A program made the translations under genes and the position numbers. DNA of 64,000 bases from Pseudarthrobacter enclensis. GTDB lineage: Bacteria; Actinomycetota; Actinomycetes; Actinomycetales; Micrococcaceae. Positions 7,601-15,834 of the stretch are shown here, piece by piece (positions within the stretch are counted from its first letter, which is position 1; every line of letters starts with the position of its first letter). Under the pieces are notes generated by a model. It made no database searches, was not told where the DNA came from, and worked only from the letters and a program-made list of their open reading frames with translations. Location of the stretch: positions 1 through 64,000 of the forward strand of contig NZ_JAUSRE010000009.1 in NCBI RefSeq assembly GCF_030811655.1. Direction: 5' to 3'.

Positions 7601-9749
7601 GGACCGTCGGGCCCGTGGAATGGAAGGCATTGCCGACCTCCTGCGGCTGCTCGGACCGCTCGCCCCGGAGGAAGCGGCAGCCCGGCTCGAGGGCACCCCG
7701 GTGATTGAGCGGGCGGAAAGCGAAGCCACCAAGGTGGTTGAGCCCGTCGAAACCGCAGCCAGCGCCACGGTTGAGGAAGCGGCAGCCCACCTGGCTTCCC
7801 TTCAGCGCGCCAACCGCGCCATAAAGGTCAACATAGGTGGAGTGGAACGCTTCGCCGCCGTGGAGGACGCAGCAAGGCTGCGCGACGCCATCGGGGTCCC
7901 ACTGCCCATGGGCGTGCCTCTTGCCTTCATCGAACCGGTCGCGGACCCCCTCGGCGACCTCGTCTCCCGGTATGCACGTACACACGGGCCCTTCACTGCT
8001 GCGGAAGCGGCAGGCCGCCTGGGCCTTGGCGTGGCGGTGGTGGGCACCGCCCTGAAACGCCTGGCGGCGGACGGGCGCGTGGTGGAAGGCGAGTTCCGGC
8101 CCCACGTCACCCCGCCCGAGGCACCAGCACTGGATTCCACACCGGCCGATGCTGCGCTGGCGGAGCCGGGCCCGCACGAAGCCGGGCACCCCGTTCAGGC
8201 CCAGCCCGTCGAAGCCCTGGCCGCGGAAGCTCCGGCCGCCGAAGAAGAACCAACAGATGGGCTGGCGTCCCCAGCCGTGGTCCCCGCATCTGATGTTCCG
8301 CACACCATCGCCAGCGAATGGTGTGACGCCGAGGTGCTGCGCAAGCTCCGCCGTCGTTCCCTCGCCGCCCTTCGCGCGGAAGTGGAACCCGTGGACGCCG
8401 CCGCCTACGGACGCTTCCTGCCCGCATGGCAGCACGTCCGGACTCCCGGCGGCGGCCGCGGCCAGCCGTCGCTGCGGGGGCTGGACGGCATCATCACCGC
8501 GGTCGACCAGCTCTCCGGTATCCCGGTCCCCGCCTCGGCGTGGGAGCCCCTGGTGCTGGCCACCCGGGTATCCAACTACCAGGCCGCCATGCTGGATGAG
8601 CTCATGGCCGCCGGCGAGGTTCTCTGGTCCGGCGCCGGCGCACTGCCCGGCAACGACGGCTGGATCAGCCTCCACCTCGCCGACTCGGTGGAACTGACGC
8701 TTAACCCGTCGCCCGAGTTCGAACCGGAGGACGCCGGCCAGCGGCTCCTTGACCACCTGCGGAACAACGGCGGCGGATATTTCTTCCGTCAGCTGACCGA
8801 AGTGGCCGGCGGAATGGATTCGGTACTCAGCGACCAGCAGGTGGTGACTGCCCTGTGGGACCTCGCGTGGGCCGGCAGGATCACCGGGGACACCTTCGCG
8901 CCGGTCCGGGCGCTGATTGCCGGCGGCCACACGGCGCACCGGCAGGTGGCCCGCGCGCCGCGTGCCAGGGCACCGCGGCTGAGCCGGTTGGGCCGCTCCC
9001 ACGGCACCGGGCTGATGGGCTCCCCCGGGCTCGCGGGCGGCCGGTACGGGACGCAGGGTGCGGCCACGCCGCCCACAGCGGCCGGACGCTGGTCCGCCCT
9101 TCCGGAACCTGAGCTCGATCCCACCATCCACGCCCGCGCCACCGCCGAACTACTGCTGGACCGTTACGGCGTGGTCACCAGGGGCTCGGTCATGGCAGAG
9201 CAGATCCTGGGCGGTTTCGGGCTCATGTACAAGGTCCTGGCCCGGTTGGAGGAAGCCGGAAGGTGCCGCCGCGGGTACTTCATCGAGCACCTTGGAGCCG
9301 CCCAGTTCGCCGTTCCCGCCACCGTGGACCGGCTCCGTTCCTACTCAGAGGACACGCAGCTGGCGAAGGCCGAACCGGTGGCACTCGCGCTGGCAGCAAC
9401 CGATCCCGCCAACCCCTATGGGGCGGCCCTCCCTTGGCCCGCCCAGCAGGACGACGCCGGTACGGGCCACCGGCCCGGGCGGAAAGCTGGTGCGCTGGTT
9501 GTGCTGGTGGACGGCGCGCTGGTCCTTTACGTGGAGCGCGGAGGAAAGACGCTGCTGGCCTTCAGTGATGACGAAGCCGTCCTGGCAGCGGCAGGGGCGG
9601 CACTGGTGGGTGTTGTCACCCGCGGGGCCGTGGACAAACTGATCATGGAGAAGGTCAACGGGCACGGCATCCTGGACACACCTGTGGCCGCAGCGCTCAG
9701 CTCAGCCGGCGCCTACTCCACCCCGAAGGGACTGAGGATCCGTGCCTGA
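4611..9749 (+). CDS. lhr: Lhr-type ATP-dependent DNA helicase, large form
   Basis: 1712 residues. Superfamily 2 helicase core: Walker A APTGSGKT (about 64-71), DEVH (about 203-206), SAT (238-240) and motif VI QRVGRAGH (about 460-467), followed by the winged-helix/Lhr-core region and a long C-terminal half as in bacterial Lhr. Two low-complexity inserts are seen (Gly/Pro-rich near 360-390 and Ala/Glu/Pro-rich near 1150-1230). Lhr family members are 3'-5' DNA translocases linked to DNA repair. The gene overlaps nei by 8 bp, the same order as M. tuberculosis Rv3296-Rv3297. The start is uncertain: TTG 4611, GTG 4614 (AGGAGAGGG upstream) or ATG 4629. Confidence 0.93.
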   Translation: MVHDGGMNQEQGPAGSAASGAAAPMGRFSRPTREWFLGAFSEPTPAQAGAWNAISSGSHALVVAPTGSGKTLAAFLWALDRLLASAPKAPESADTAPAKGKRIRAPKRKTRVLYISPLKALGVDVERNLRAPLIGITQTAKRLGLPAPLITVGVRSGDTPAADRRTLLSSPPDILITTPESLFLMLTSKARETLTEVDTIIIDEVHAVAGTKRGAHLAVSLERLDALLPKPAQRIGLSATVEPKELVAQFLAGSAPVEIVAPPARKNWDLTVSVPVEDMSDLQAGAGAFDSGPASGLQPQASIWPHVEEKIVDLVLANQSTIVFANSRRLAERLTARLNEIYAERQLVAVGGGWDDHAPEGQPGGAGTPGGPASGVPSSTATPAHMMAQAGSSAGADPVLARAHHGSVSKDQRALIEDDLKSGRLRCVVATSSLELGIDMGAVDLVVQVESPPSVASGLQRVGRAGHQVGEVSQGVLFPKHRADLVHTAITVERMLDGKIERLSIPANPLDILAQQTVAATALGSIDVEEWFSTVRRSAPFASLPRSAFEATLDLLAGRYPSDEFAELRPRIIWDRNAGTIEGRPGAQRLAVTSGGTIPDRGLFGVYIIGTEQEGSASPSEDGKPPRAPKGGRRVGELDEEMVYESRVGDVFALGATSWKIEDITHDRVLVSPAFGQPGKLPFWKGDSLGRPVDLGRALGAFVRELSASDAGPATERCKASGLDDFAANNLIQYLTEQKQATEVVPSDTTLVVERFHDELGDWRVILHSPFGMPVHAPWALAVGQRLHQRYGLDGSAMAADDGIVLRVPMMEDEPPGAELFLFDPEELEQIVTAEVGGSALFASRFRECAARALLLPRQTPGKRQPLWQQRQRSAQLLDVARKYPTFPIVLETVRECLQDVYDLPALKDIAASVERRELRIVQTTTQQPSPFAKSLLFGYVAQFLYEGDSPLAERRAAALALDSTLLNELLGRVELRELLDAKVIEDTERELQRLAPDRRARGMEGIADLLRLLGPLAPEEAAARLEGTPVIERAESEATKVVEPVETAASATVEEAAAHLASLQRANRAIKVNIGGVERFAAVEDAARLRDAIGVPLPMGVPLAFIEPVADPLGDLVSRYARTHGPFTAAEAAGRLGLGVAVVGTALKRLAADGRVVEGEFRPHVTPPEAPALDSTPADAALAEPGPHEAGHPVQAQPVEALAAEAPAAEEEPTDGLASPAVVPASDVPHTIASEWCDAEVLRKLRRRSLAALRAEVEPVDAAAYGRFLPAWQHVRTPGGGRGQPSLRGLDGIITAVDQLSGIPVPASAWEPLVLATRVSNYQAAMLDELMAAGEVLWSGAGALPGNDGWISLHLADSVELTLNPSPEFEPEDAGQRLLDHLRNNGGGYFFRQLTEVAGGMDSVLSDQQVVTALWDLAWAGRITGDTFAPVRALIAGGHTAHRQVARAPRARAPRLSRLGRSHGTGLMGSPGLAGGRYGTQGAATPPTAAGRWSALPEPELDPTIHARATAELLLDRYGVVTRGSVMAEQILGGFGLMYKVLARLEEAGRCRRGYFIEHLGAAQFAVPATVDRLRSYSEDTQLAKAEPVALALAATDPANPYGAALPWPAQQDDAGTGHRPGRKAGALVVLVDGALVLYVERGGKTLLAFSDDEAVLAAAGAALVGVVTRGAVDKLIMEKVNGHGILDTPVAAALSSAGAYSTPKGLRIRA

Positions 9750-10572
9750 GGGTGATTCCGTCTGGCGGGCTGCGCACCAACTGCACGAGGCTTTGGCAGG
9801 GCAGACCCTGACTGCCTCCGATTTCAGGGTGCCCCGGTTTGCCACGCTGAACCTGGCCGGGTGGACCGTGGCCGAGGTAGTCCCCCGGGGCAAGCACCTG
9901 CTCATGCGGGTGGTCAGCCCGGAGGACAAACGACTGACCATCCACTCGCACCTGAAGATGGAGGGCACCTGGCAGGTGTACCCGCCCGGCGGCCGATGGC
10001 GCAAGCCGGGCTTCACCGCCCGGTGCGTGCTGCGCACGGCCGCTGCTGACGCCGTCGGCTTTTCCCTTGGCATTGTGGAAGTGGTGGCAACAGCCAACGA
10101 AGACTCAATCGTCGGCTTCCTTGGCCCGGACCTTTTGGGCCCGGACTGGGATCTGGACGAGGCGGAACGGCGCGTCAGGGCCAACCCCGAGGTCCCGGTG
10201 GGCGTGGCGCTGCTGGACCAGCGGAACCTCGCCGGCATCGGCAACATCTACCGCTGCGAAGCGTGCTTCCTGTCCGGCGTCCATCCCGCAACCCCGGTGT
10301 CCGGGGTCGCTGACGTCAGGACCATGATGACAGACGCCAAGCAACTCCTGGAGGTCAACCTTGGTCCGGGACGCCGCGTCACCATCCTCAACGCACGGGG
10401 CATGCCGGTAGGCAGGATGGCAGGCCGGCCGGGCTACTGGGTCTACGGCAGGGAACGCCAGCCATGCCTGAAATGCGGCACTCCCATCCAGCGCGGGCTG
10501 CTGGGCAAGCCGAACGGCGAGGAGGAACGGGACATCTACTTCTGCCCGAAATGCCAGCCGGCGCCGTCCTGA
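9742..10572 (+). CDS. nei: Fpg/Nei-family DNA glycosylase (endonuclease VIII type)
   Basis: 276 residues from a GTG start overlapping the lhr stop by 8 bp. The mature N-terminus PEGDS supplies the catalytic Pro and Glu of the Fpg/Nei family. The helix-two-turn-helix region contains DQRNLAGIGNIYRCE. The C-terminal zinc finger is C-x2-C...C-x2-C (about C242, C245, C268, C271). PEGD rather than PELPE indicates Nei rather than MutM. It should excise oxidised pyrimidines and cleave the abasic site. Coupling to lhr suggests a joint DNA-damage role, as in mycobacteria. Confidence 0.92.
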   Translation: MPEGDSVWRAAHQLHEALAGQTLTASDFRVPRFATLNLAGWTVAEVVPRGKHLLMRVVSPEDKRLTIHSHLKMEGTWQVYPPGGRWRKPGFTARCVLRTAAADAVGFSLGIVEVVATANEDSIVGFLGPDLLGPDWDLDEAERRVRANPEVPVGVALLDQRNLAGIGNIYRCEACFLSGVHPATPVSGVADVRTMMTDAKQLLEVNLGPGRRVTILNARGMPVGRMAGRPGYWVYGRERQPCLKCGTPIQRGLLGKPNGEEERDIYFCPKCQPAPS

Positions 10573-10591
10573 GATCCGGGATGCATGTGCC

Positions 10592-11212
10592 TTAGCACGT
10601 GGCGGGAGCGGACTCGTTTGTGGTCTTCTGAGCTGCAGCCTGCACCATGAAGCGCGGCAGCAGGATGTGTACCAGGGGGCCGATCGCCACAGCGTAGACC
10701 ACCGTTCCCACGCCCACCGATCCTCCCAGCAGCCAGCCGGCGGCCAGGACCGTCACCTCGATGAGCGTGCGCGACAACCTGACCGACCATCCCGTGCGCC
10801 GGGCCAGGCCGGTCATCAGCCCGTCGCGGGCGCCGGGTCCAAAGCCGGCGCCGATGTAGCAGGCCGAGGCGACGGCATTTACCAGCACTGCGCCCGCGAG
10901 GAGCACAATCTGCAGGGCCAGGTGGGACACCGGCGGGAGCAGTGCCAGTCCGACGTCCGCGAAGACCCCCACCAGGATGGCGTTGCAGAGGGTTCCGAAG
11001 CCAGGCATCTGCCGCAGGGGGATCCAGAGCAGCAACACCAGGAAACTCACGATGATGACCACCAGGCCGATGCTCAGCCCGGACCGGTTGGCCAGTCCCT
11101 GGTGGAAGACGTCCCACGGATCCAGGCCCAGGCCGGCGCGGATGAACATGGCCAGGGAGATGCCGTACATAGCGAGGCCGGTGAAGAGCTGGATCAGTCT
11201 GCGGATCATCAT
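10592..11212 (-). CDS. YczE/YitT-like integral membrane protein
   Basis: About 206 residues with five to six hydrophobic segments. The motifs AGLGLDPWDVFHQGLA and GAGFGPGARDGLMTGLARRTG are characteristic of the YczE family, whose members are often controlled by an adjacent MocR regulator. The biochemical role of the family is not settled. The gene faces a MocR-type regulator at 11273, reproducing the yczE-yczR arrangement of Bacillus. Possible starts are ATG 11239 (which would overlap the promoter region), 11212 or 11209; I prefer 11212, with GGAAG about 10 nt upstream. It converges tightly on nei (20 bp gap, no clear hairpin). Confidence 0.8.
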   Translation of the reverse strand: MMIRRLIQLFTGLAMYGISLAMFIRAGLGLDPWDVFHQGLANRSGLSIGLVVIIVSFLVLLLWIPLRQMPGFGTLCNAILVGVFADVGLALLPPVSHLALQIVLLAGAVLVNAVASACYIGAGFGPGARDGLMTGLARRTGWSVRLSRTLIEVTVLAAGWLLGGSVGVGTVVYAVAIGPLVHILLPRFMVQAAAQKTTNESAPATC

Positions 11213-11237
11213 GCAACCATGCTTCCAGCCAACTGGC

Positions 11238-11268
11238 ATCCAATTGCATATCCAGTCTGAAATACTGG
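11238..11268. promoter_or_regulatory. Candidate MocR (YczR) operator and divergent promoter
   Basis: Between the yczE-like gene and its MocR regulator: direct repeat ATCCA (11238-11242 and 11250-11254, 12-bp period) and an inverted repeat CCAGT/ACTGG (11252-11256 and 11264-11268). The -10-like AATACT (11261-11266) of the regulator lies in the right arm, 6 nt before its ATG. The geometry suits autorepression; there is no experimental support. Confidence 0.45.
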
Positions 11269-11272
11269 CTAC

Positions 11273-12754
11273 ATGGCCACCAGTCTTACCGCCCTCGCTT
11301 TGTCACGCCTCCTTGGCCCCTGGAACAGCGGAACCGGGGCTGCTTACCGGGAACTGGCCGACGTGGTGCGGCTCCTCATCCTCGACGGCCGCATCCCGCT
11401 GGATACGGCACTGCCCAGCGAGCGTTCCCTGTGCACCGCGCTGGGGGTCAGCCGGACCACCGTAACCGGGGCGTACTCCAGCCTGCGGGACCAGGGCTTC
11501 CTGAGCAGCGGCCAGGGCAGCCGCGGCAGGACCCGCATCCCGCAACTGACCCCGTTCGGCCCCGCGCTGTTCGGCCCCCAGCCATCGGGCGCCGGGTCCC
11601 CCGCAGCACCAGGCCTCTCCGCACCCGGCGGACTCATCGACCTCGCCTACTCGGCGCTCCCCGCCAGTGGCGAGGTGGTGCACCGGGCCTTTGCCTCCGC
11701 CCTGACCGAACTCCCGGCCCTCCTGCCGGGGTTTGGCTACGACGCCCTGGGGCTGCCGCCGTTGCGCCAGGCGATCGCGGACCGGTATTCAGCCGCCGGG
11801 GTACCAACGCAGCCGGAACAGATTATGGTGACCTCCGGTGCCCAGCATGCGCTGACCATCATCATCCGCACGCTGACGGACCGGCAGGACCGGGTCCTGG
11901 TGGAACACCCCAGCTACCCCCACGCACTGGACGCGGTCCGTGCTGCAAGGTGCCGCCCCGTTCCGGTGCCCTTCACCGATTCGGGCTGGGACCTGCCCGC
12001 GGTGGAGTCCGCACTGGCCCAGCAGCAGCCCAGGCTCGCCTACATGGTTCCGGATTTCCACAACCCCACGGGCATGATCATGCCTGACGCCCAGCGCCGG
12101 CGGCTGGCCCGGGCTGCCGCCGCGGCCGGAACCGTCCTGGTGGCGGACGAGACTCTCCGCGACCTCAACCTCGACGGCGTTGCCACCACTCCACTGGCTG
12201 GCTTCAGCAGTTCCGTGGTGTCCATCGGATCGCTGAGCAAGTCGCATTGGGGCGGCCTGCGCACCGGCTGGATCCGGGCTTCGGAGTCCATGATCCAGAG
12301 GTTTGCCGCTGCGCGCACCACCCTGGACCTGGGCGGACCCGTCATGGAGCAGCTGGCCGCAGCCCATCTGGTCCGGGCCTGGGAGGAACCACTTCCCGCT
12401 CTGCTCAGCAGGCTGCGCGGCAACCGGTCAGTCCTGCTCAGTCTTTTGGCCGAGCATCTGCCCACATGGGCGACCACGCAGCCCGCCGGCGGTCTTTCCG
12501 TATGGTGCCGGCTCCCCGGTCCCATCAGTACGGCGCTGACCGTGCTGGCGCCGGACTTCGGCATCAGGCTTGCGGCCGGACCCCGGTTCGGGATTGGCGG
12601 GGCGTTCGAACGCAACCTGCGGCTGCCCTTCACCCTCCCGCCGGACAAGCTGGAGACGGCGGTCCTGGCACTCCGGGCGGCCCAGGACAAGCTGGACGCC
12701 GCACCCCAGCTCCGGCGCTCACTGACCCGGGCGCCCGCCGTCGCCATCGCCTGA
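11273..12754 (+). CDS. MocR-family transcriptional regulator (GntR HTH fused to aminotransferase-like domain)
   Basis: 493 residues. An N-terminal GntR winged helix (about 25-85; LPSERSLCTALGVSRTTVTG) is joined to a fold-type-I aminotransferase domain (about 110-470) with PLP Schiff-base lysine in SLSKSHWGG (about K323) and the Asp of VADETLRDL nearby. The family uses PLP as a sensor rather than a catalyst. Facing a yczE-like gene, it is best matched to YczR, not PdxR (no pdxST here). AATACT ends 6 nt before the ATG and there is no Shine-Dalgarno, so the mRNA is probably leaderless. Confidence 0.88.
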   Translation: MATSLTALALSRLLGPWNSGTGAAYRELADVVRLLILDGRIPLDTALPSERSLCTALGVSRTTVTGAYSSLRDQGFLSSGQGSRGRTRIPQLTPFGPALFGPQPSGAGSPAAPGLSAPGGLIDLAYSALPASGEVVHRAFASALTELPALLPGFGYDALGLPPLRQAIADRYSAAGVPTQPEQIMVTSGAQHALTIIIRTLTDRQDRVLVEHPSYPHALDAVRAARCRPVPVPFTDSGWDLPAVESALAQQQPRLAYMVPDFHNPTGMIMPDAQRRRLARAAAAAGTVLVADETLRDLNLDGVATTPLAGFSSSVVSIGSLSKSHWGGLRTGWIRASESMIQRFAAARTTLDLGGPVMEQLAAAHLVRAWEEPLPALLSRLRGNRSVLLSLLAEHLPTWATTQPAGGLSVWCRLPGPISTALTVLAPDFGIRLAAGPRFGIGGAFERNLRLPFTLPPDKLETAVLALRAAQDKLDAAPQLRRSLTRAPAVAIA

Positions 12755-12780
12755 CCGGCCGCCACCGGAAACCCCGAAAA

Positions 12781-12836
12781 CGCCGGAACGGTCCGTACCC
12801 GCCGGAAAAATACGGCGGGCCCGCAGCGTTCCGGCG
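12781..12836. terminator. Bidirectional two-tier hairpin
   Basis: Outer arms CGCCGGAACG/CGTTCCGGCG (12781-12790 and 12827-12836) enclose an inner hairpin CCCGCCG/CGGCGGG (12798-12804 and 12813-12819) with an A-rich loop. It separates the convergent mocR and SRPBCC genes. Confidence 0.7.
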
Positions 12837-12863
12837 AGTGGGGCGCGAAACGGGAAGGGAAAC

Positions 12864-13556
12864 CTACGCGTACACGCGCTCCAGGAAGCCGCCCCAGGCC
12901 TTGGCCGTGGTTTCGGAGTCCCCGGAGCCGCTGAAATCGTGCACCGTCATGCCCACGGGAGCACCGAAAGCGTTGCGGCCGAAGAACCGGTACAACGCGT
13001 CCGCGGTGCGCAGCCCCAGGAAGTGCCCGTTCGAGAAGTCCACGACGCCCGTCAGCCGCCCCACGCCGTCGAGCTCCACATCAACCGTGGCACCCTCACC
13101 GGCAGAGCCGGCACCCAGCGCCTCCCGCAGCCGCGTGAAACCGTCCGGAGCCTGGGAAGCGGCAGGAGCCTGGACGTCGGTGAACACCACAGGCCGGCCG
13201 TCAAAGTACTTCAGGTATTGGCCCAGGGTGTGCAGGTAGAACGCGGTGTGGCGGCTGGCGCCGGCGTATTGCTGGTCCCAGTTGTCCGCGAAGATCCCGC
13301 TGTGGACGTAGTGGAGCCGGGCGCGGCCGCCGTCCAACGGCTCCAGGACGTGCTCCAACTGGTTGAACCAGCCGTCCGGCCCCTCCATCCGCGACACCAG
13401 GTGGGTGGGGTACTCCTCCACCGTCCTGACGGCCGGCCACTGGTCAGTGGGGAACATCCAGGCGGGCGTTCCGTTGGTCACGGCCTCCCATACCCGCTCC
13501 GGAGTGCCGGGCAGCTCGGTGTCGTAGACGATCTCAAAGTTTCGCTTGTCGCTCAT
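12864..13556 (-). CDS. SRPBCC (AHSA1/START-like) domain protein
   Basis: 230 residues. The N-terminal half (FEIVYDTELPGTPERVWEAV, then tryptophan- and aromatic-rich strands to about residue 140) is an AHSA1-like hydrophobic-ligand fold; the C-terminal part (GRLTGVVDFSNGHFLGLRTADALYRFFGR) looks like a second small domain. Its ATG overlaps the stop of the upstream HTH gene by 4 bp, so the two are translationally coupled. HTH-SRPBCC pairs are common in actinomycetes; the ligand is unknown. No signal peptide is present. Confidence 0.8.
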   Translation of the reverse strand: MSDKRNFEIVYDTELPGTPERVWEAVTNGTPAWMFPTDQWPAVRTVEEYPTHLVSRMEGPDGWFNQLEHVLEPLDGGRARLHYVHSGIFADNWDQQYAGASRHTAFYLHTLGQYLKYFDGRPVVFTDVQAPAASQAPDGFTRLREALGAGSAGEGATVDVELDGVGRLTGVVDFSNGHFLGLRTADALYRFFGRNAFGAPVGMTVHDFSGSGDSETTAKAWGGFLERVYA

Positions 13557-14206
13557 GTGTCCTGCTCCTTGCCTGGTGCTGATTCCTTGGTTGCCGTGGG
13601 GGCGCTGGTTTCCTTGAGGGCCGGATGCAGCGCCACCACGAGCCGGTGCCGCCGCGCGCCTGCGGACGGGACGCCGTCGTGGTATTTGTCCACCAGCCGG
13701 GTGATTTCCACGCCGAGCTCCTCGGCGAACGCGGCCCGGTCGGCGGCCGTGCGGAAGGTGATGTCGCCGTCGATGGCGAAGGTGGCCAGCTTCTGCCGGG
13801 CAGCGGCGGCGCCGGCGATGAGCTTGCCCACCTCCTGGACCATCCGGCCCGCGAGCGCCAGCAGCCAAAAGGCCGAGAACCGGTCCGCGAACCGCCGCGG
13901 GTCGGGGGACACTGCCGCCAGCGCTGCAGGTGATATGAGGTAGGAGGCCGCCGTGGCCTGCAGGACCCGTTCGGTCACATTGCCCTTGCGCCGCTCTTCC
14001 ACGAGTTCCACCAGCCCGTGCCGCTCCAGCGCCTTGAGGTGGTAGTTGACCTTCTGCCGCGGCAGGCCGACGCGCACGGCCAGCTGTGTGGCCGAAGCCG
14101 GCTGGACCAGCTCGCGCAGGATCCGGGTGCGGATGGGGTCCAGCGTTACCTCAGCGGCGGCCGGGTCCTCGATCACTGCGATGTCCTGCATGCTTCCAGT
14201 CTGCAT
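13553..14206 (-). CDS. Winged-helix regulator (ArsR/HTH_20-like), coupled to SRPBCC gene
   Basis: About 217 residues. The winged helix lies at roughly residues 20-80 (LDPIRTRILRELVQPASATQLAVRVGLPRQKVNYHLKALERHGLVE, an ArsR-like arrangement), followed by a helical C-terminal domain of unknown ligand. No metal-binding cysteines are seen, which argues against a classical ArsR metal sensor. Start choice is open: ATG 14206, ATG 14191 (GGAAG directly before it), or TTG 14227, which is better read as part of TTGACA, a perfect -35 box. The last 4 bp overlap the downstream SRPBCC ATG. Confidence 0.8.
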   Translation of the reverse strand: MQTGSMQDIAVIEDPAAAEVTLDPIRTRILRELVQPASATQLAVRVGLPRQKVNYHLKALERHGLVELVEERRKGNVTERVLQATAASYLISPAALAAVSPDPRRFADRFSAFWLLALAGRMVQEVGKLIAGAAAARQKLATFAIDGDITFRTAADRAAFAEELGVEITRLVDKYHDGVPSAGARRHRLVVALHPALKETSAPTATKESAPGKEQDT

Positions 14207-14209
14207 ACC

Positions 14210-14225
14210 GACAACTTTTATTGTC
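14210..14225. promoter_or_regulatory. Candidate operator of the HTH regulator
   Basis: Inverted repeat GACAA-6-TTGTC, unusually AT-rich for this genome, overlapping TTGACA on the minus strand (14227-14222). Two AAAAGTT copies flank it on the minus strand. It lies immediately upstream of the regulator, as expected for autoregulation. Confidence 0.4.
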
Positions 14226-14302
14226 AAGAACTTTTTTATCGTCGGTCAGCGCCGGTTCCCGCTGACGGGAGGCGCCCGATGCAGCGCCGGTAGAATGGAC
14301 CG

Positions 14303-15298
14303 GTGATGCAATCCCCCCTCCCCGTCCGCGACGGCGTCAACGCCACCCGGCTGCGGCTTCCGGATGAGGGGCCGTGGGACACCGCGATGGACTACATGAT
14401 GCACCGCTGGGGCCACATTGATCCGCAAGGCATCGAGGACAGGTTCGACGCCGGCGAGATCGTTGGCGAGGGCGGCATCCCCCTTGACCGCAGCACTCCG
14501 CTGCAGGAGCACACCTTCATCTGGTACTACCGCACACTGCCGGCGGAGACCCGGCTGCCGGTCGAGCTCCGCATCCTGCACCGGGATGAGCACCTGCTGG
14601 TGGTGGACAAACCGCATTTCCTGCCCACAACGCCGGGCGGAACGTACATCCAGGAATCGGCCCTGGTGCGCCTGCGGAAGCAGCTGGACCTGCCGGACCT
14701 GATCCCCATGCACCGGCTGGACCGCATGACCGCCGGGGTACTGCTCTTGTCCACCAACCCGCAGACGCGCGGCAAGTACCAGGTCCTGTTCGAGAAGCGG
14801 CAGGTGCAGAAGGAATACGAATGCGTCTCAGCCGCCGAGCCTGCGCCGGGATACCCCGCCGTCGACTTTCCCGTTGTGGTCCGGAACCGGATGACCAAGT
14901 CCCGCAGCTATCTGCTGGCCGAGGTGGTGGACGGTGAGCCGAACGCGGAAACCAGGATTGAGCGGCTGGAAACGTTCGACGGCGGCGCACCGGCAGGTGC
15001 CAACGGTACCGGTGCAATCGACACCGGCGCCGGGGGTGCGGGGCAGCGCCTCGCCAGGTACCGGCTGGAACCCCATACCGGCAAGACCCACCAGCTGCGG
15101 GTCCACATGGCCTCGCTGGGCCTGGGAATCGTGAACGACGCCTTTTACCCTGACCTGCTGGACAAAGCCCCGGACGACTATGGCAAACCGCTCCAGCTGC
15201 TGGCCCGGGGCATCCGGTTCATCGACCCGATTTCGGGAAAGCCCGTGGAGTACCGCAGCAGCCTGGAACTCAGCGAAGCGGACCGAGCACGTCCCTGA
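14303..15298 (+). CDS. RluA-family 23S rRNA/tRNA pseudouridine synthase
   Basis: 331 residues. The catalytic motif HRLDRMTAGVLLL carries the nucleophilic Asp (about D140) and is followed by the family's KEYECV and GKTHQLRVHMASLG motifs, in the RluA order. It converts uridines to pseudouridine in structured RNA; the target cannot be read from sequence. No S4 domain is evident. GTG 14303 is preceded by TAGAAT ending 6 nt upstream, indicating a leaderless transcript; ATG 14306 is the next codon. The 3' end overlaps the convergent macrodomain gene by 29 bp. Confidence 0.9.
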   Translation: MMQSPLPVRDGVNATRLRLPDEGPWDTAMDYMMHRWGHIDPQGIEDRFDAGEIVGEGGIPLDRSTPLQEHTFIWYYRTLPAETRLPVELRILHRDEHLLVVDKPHFLPTTPGGTYIQESALVRLRKQLDLPDLIPMHRLDRMTAGVLLLSTNPQTRGKYQVLFEKRQVQKEYECVSAAEPAPGYPAVDFPVVVRNRMTKSRSYLLAEVVDGEPNAETRIERLETFDGGAPAGANGTGAIDTGAGGAGQRLARYRLEPHTGKTHQLRVHMASLGLGIVNDAFYPDLLDKAPDDYGKPLQLLARGIRFIDPISGKPVEYRSSLELSEADRARP

Positions 15299-15800
15299 AC
15301 ACTGCCTCCATCTCTGCGGTATGCAGCACGAACTCCACCAGCTCCAGCCCGCTGGCCGGATGCGAGACCCGGAAGCCCGTCACGGCGTCGAGCGCTGCCT
15401 GCGCCACATGCATGGCACTCCACCCGTAGGCCCCGCCGCCCACCGCGGGAAAGGCCACATCCTGCGCGCCCAGACTGTCGGCCAGCCGCAGGCTTTCGCT
15501 GAAACAGGACACCAGGAGCGCGCGGTTGGTCTGTCCCGCATGGCGATTGGGGCCCACCGTATGGATCACCCAGCGGGCCGGCAGCCCGAAAGCGGGTGTT
15601 GCCACCGCCGCCCCCGTCTGGAGTCCGTGCGGCAGCCCGGTGGTGCGCAGCTCCCGGCACGCAGCCAGCAGCTCCGGCCCGGCGGCCCTGTGCAGCGCCC
15701 CGTCCACTCCCCCGCCACCAAGCAGCGACGCGTTTGCGGCGTTTACTACCGCATCCACCCGCCGCTGCGTAATGTCACCGTGCAGAACCGTGATCCGCAT
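15270..15800 (-). CDS. Macrodomain protein (ADP-ribose/O-acetyl-ADP-ribose hydrolase type)
   Basis: 176 residues, a single macrodomain. It opens with ITVLHGDITQRRVDAVVNAANASLLGGGGVDGALHRAAG, holding the conserved Asn and the Gly-rich loop of the MacroD/YmdB class, and has the later AFPAVGGGAYGW loop that binds the distal ribose. It probably removes ADP-ribose from proteins or hydrolyses O-acetyl-ADP-ribose in the cytoplasm. Its 3' end overlaps the pseudouridine synthase on the other strand by 29 bp. No DarT/DraT-like partner is adjacent, so it does not look like a toxin-antitoxin antidote here. Confidence 0.9.
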   Translation of the reverse strand: MRITVLHGDITQRRVDAVVNAANASLLGGGGVDGALHRAAGPELLAACRELRTTGLPHGLQTGAAVATPAFGLPARWVIHTVGPNRHAGQTNRALLVSCFSESLRLADSLGAQDVAFPAVGGGAYGWSAMHVAQAALDAVTGFRVSHPASGLELVEFVLHTAEMEAVFRDVLGPLR

Positions 15801-15834
15801 GCCGCCAGTTTCCCAAGTGCGGTACCTTGTGGCA

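Noticed and set aside
6672..9131. 819-codon antisense ORF within lhr
   Set aside because: Lies wholly inside the Lhr gene, lacks a ribosome site and domain, and follows from high third-position GC.
15270..15800. DarT-DarG-type toxin-antitoxin system
   Set aside because: The macrodomain gene has no adjacent ADP-ribosyltransferase toxin; neighbours are pseudouridine synthase and DedA.
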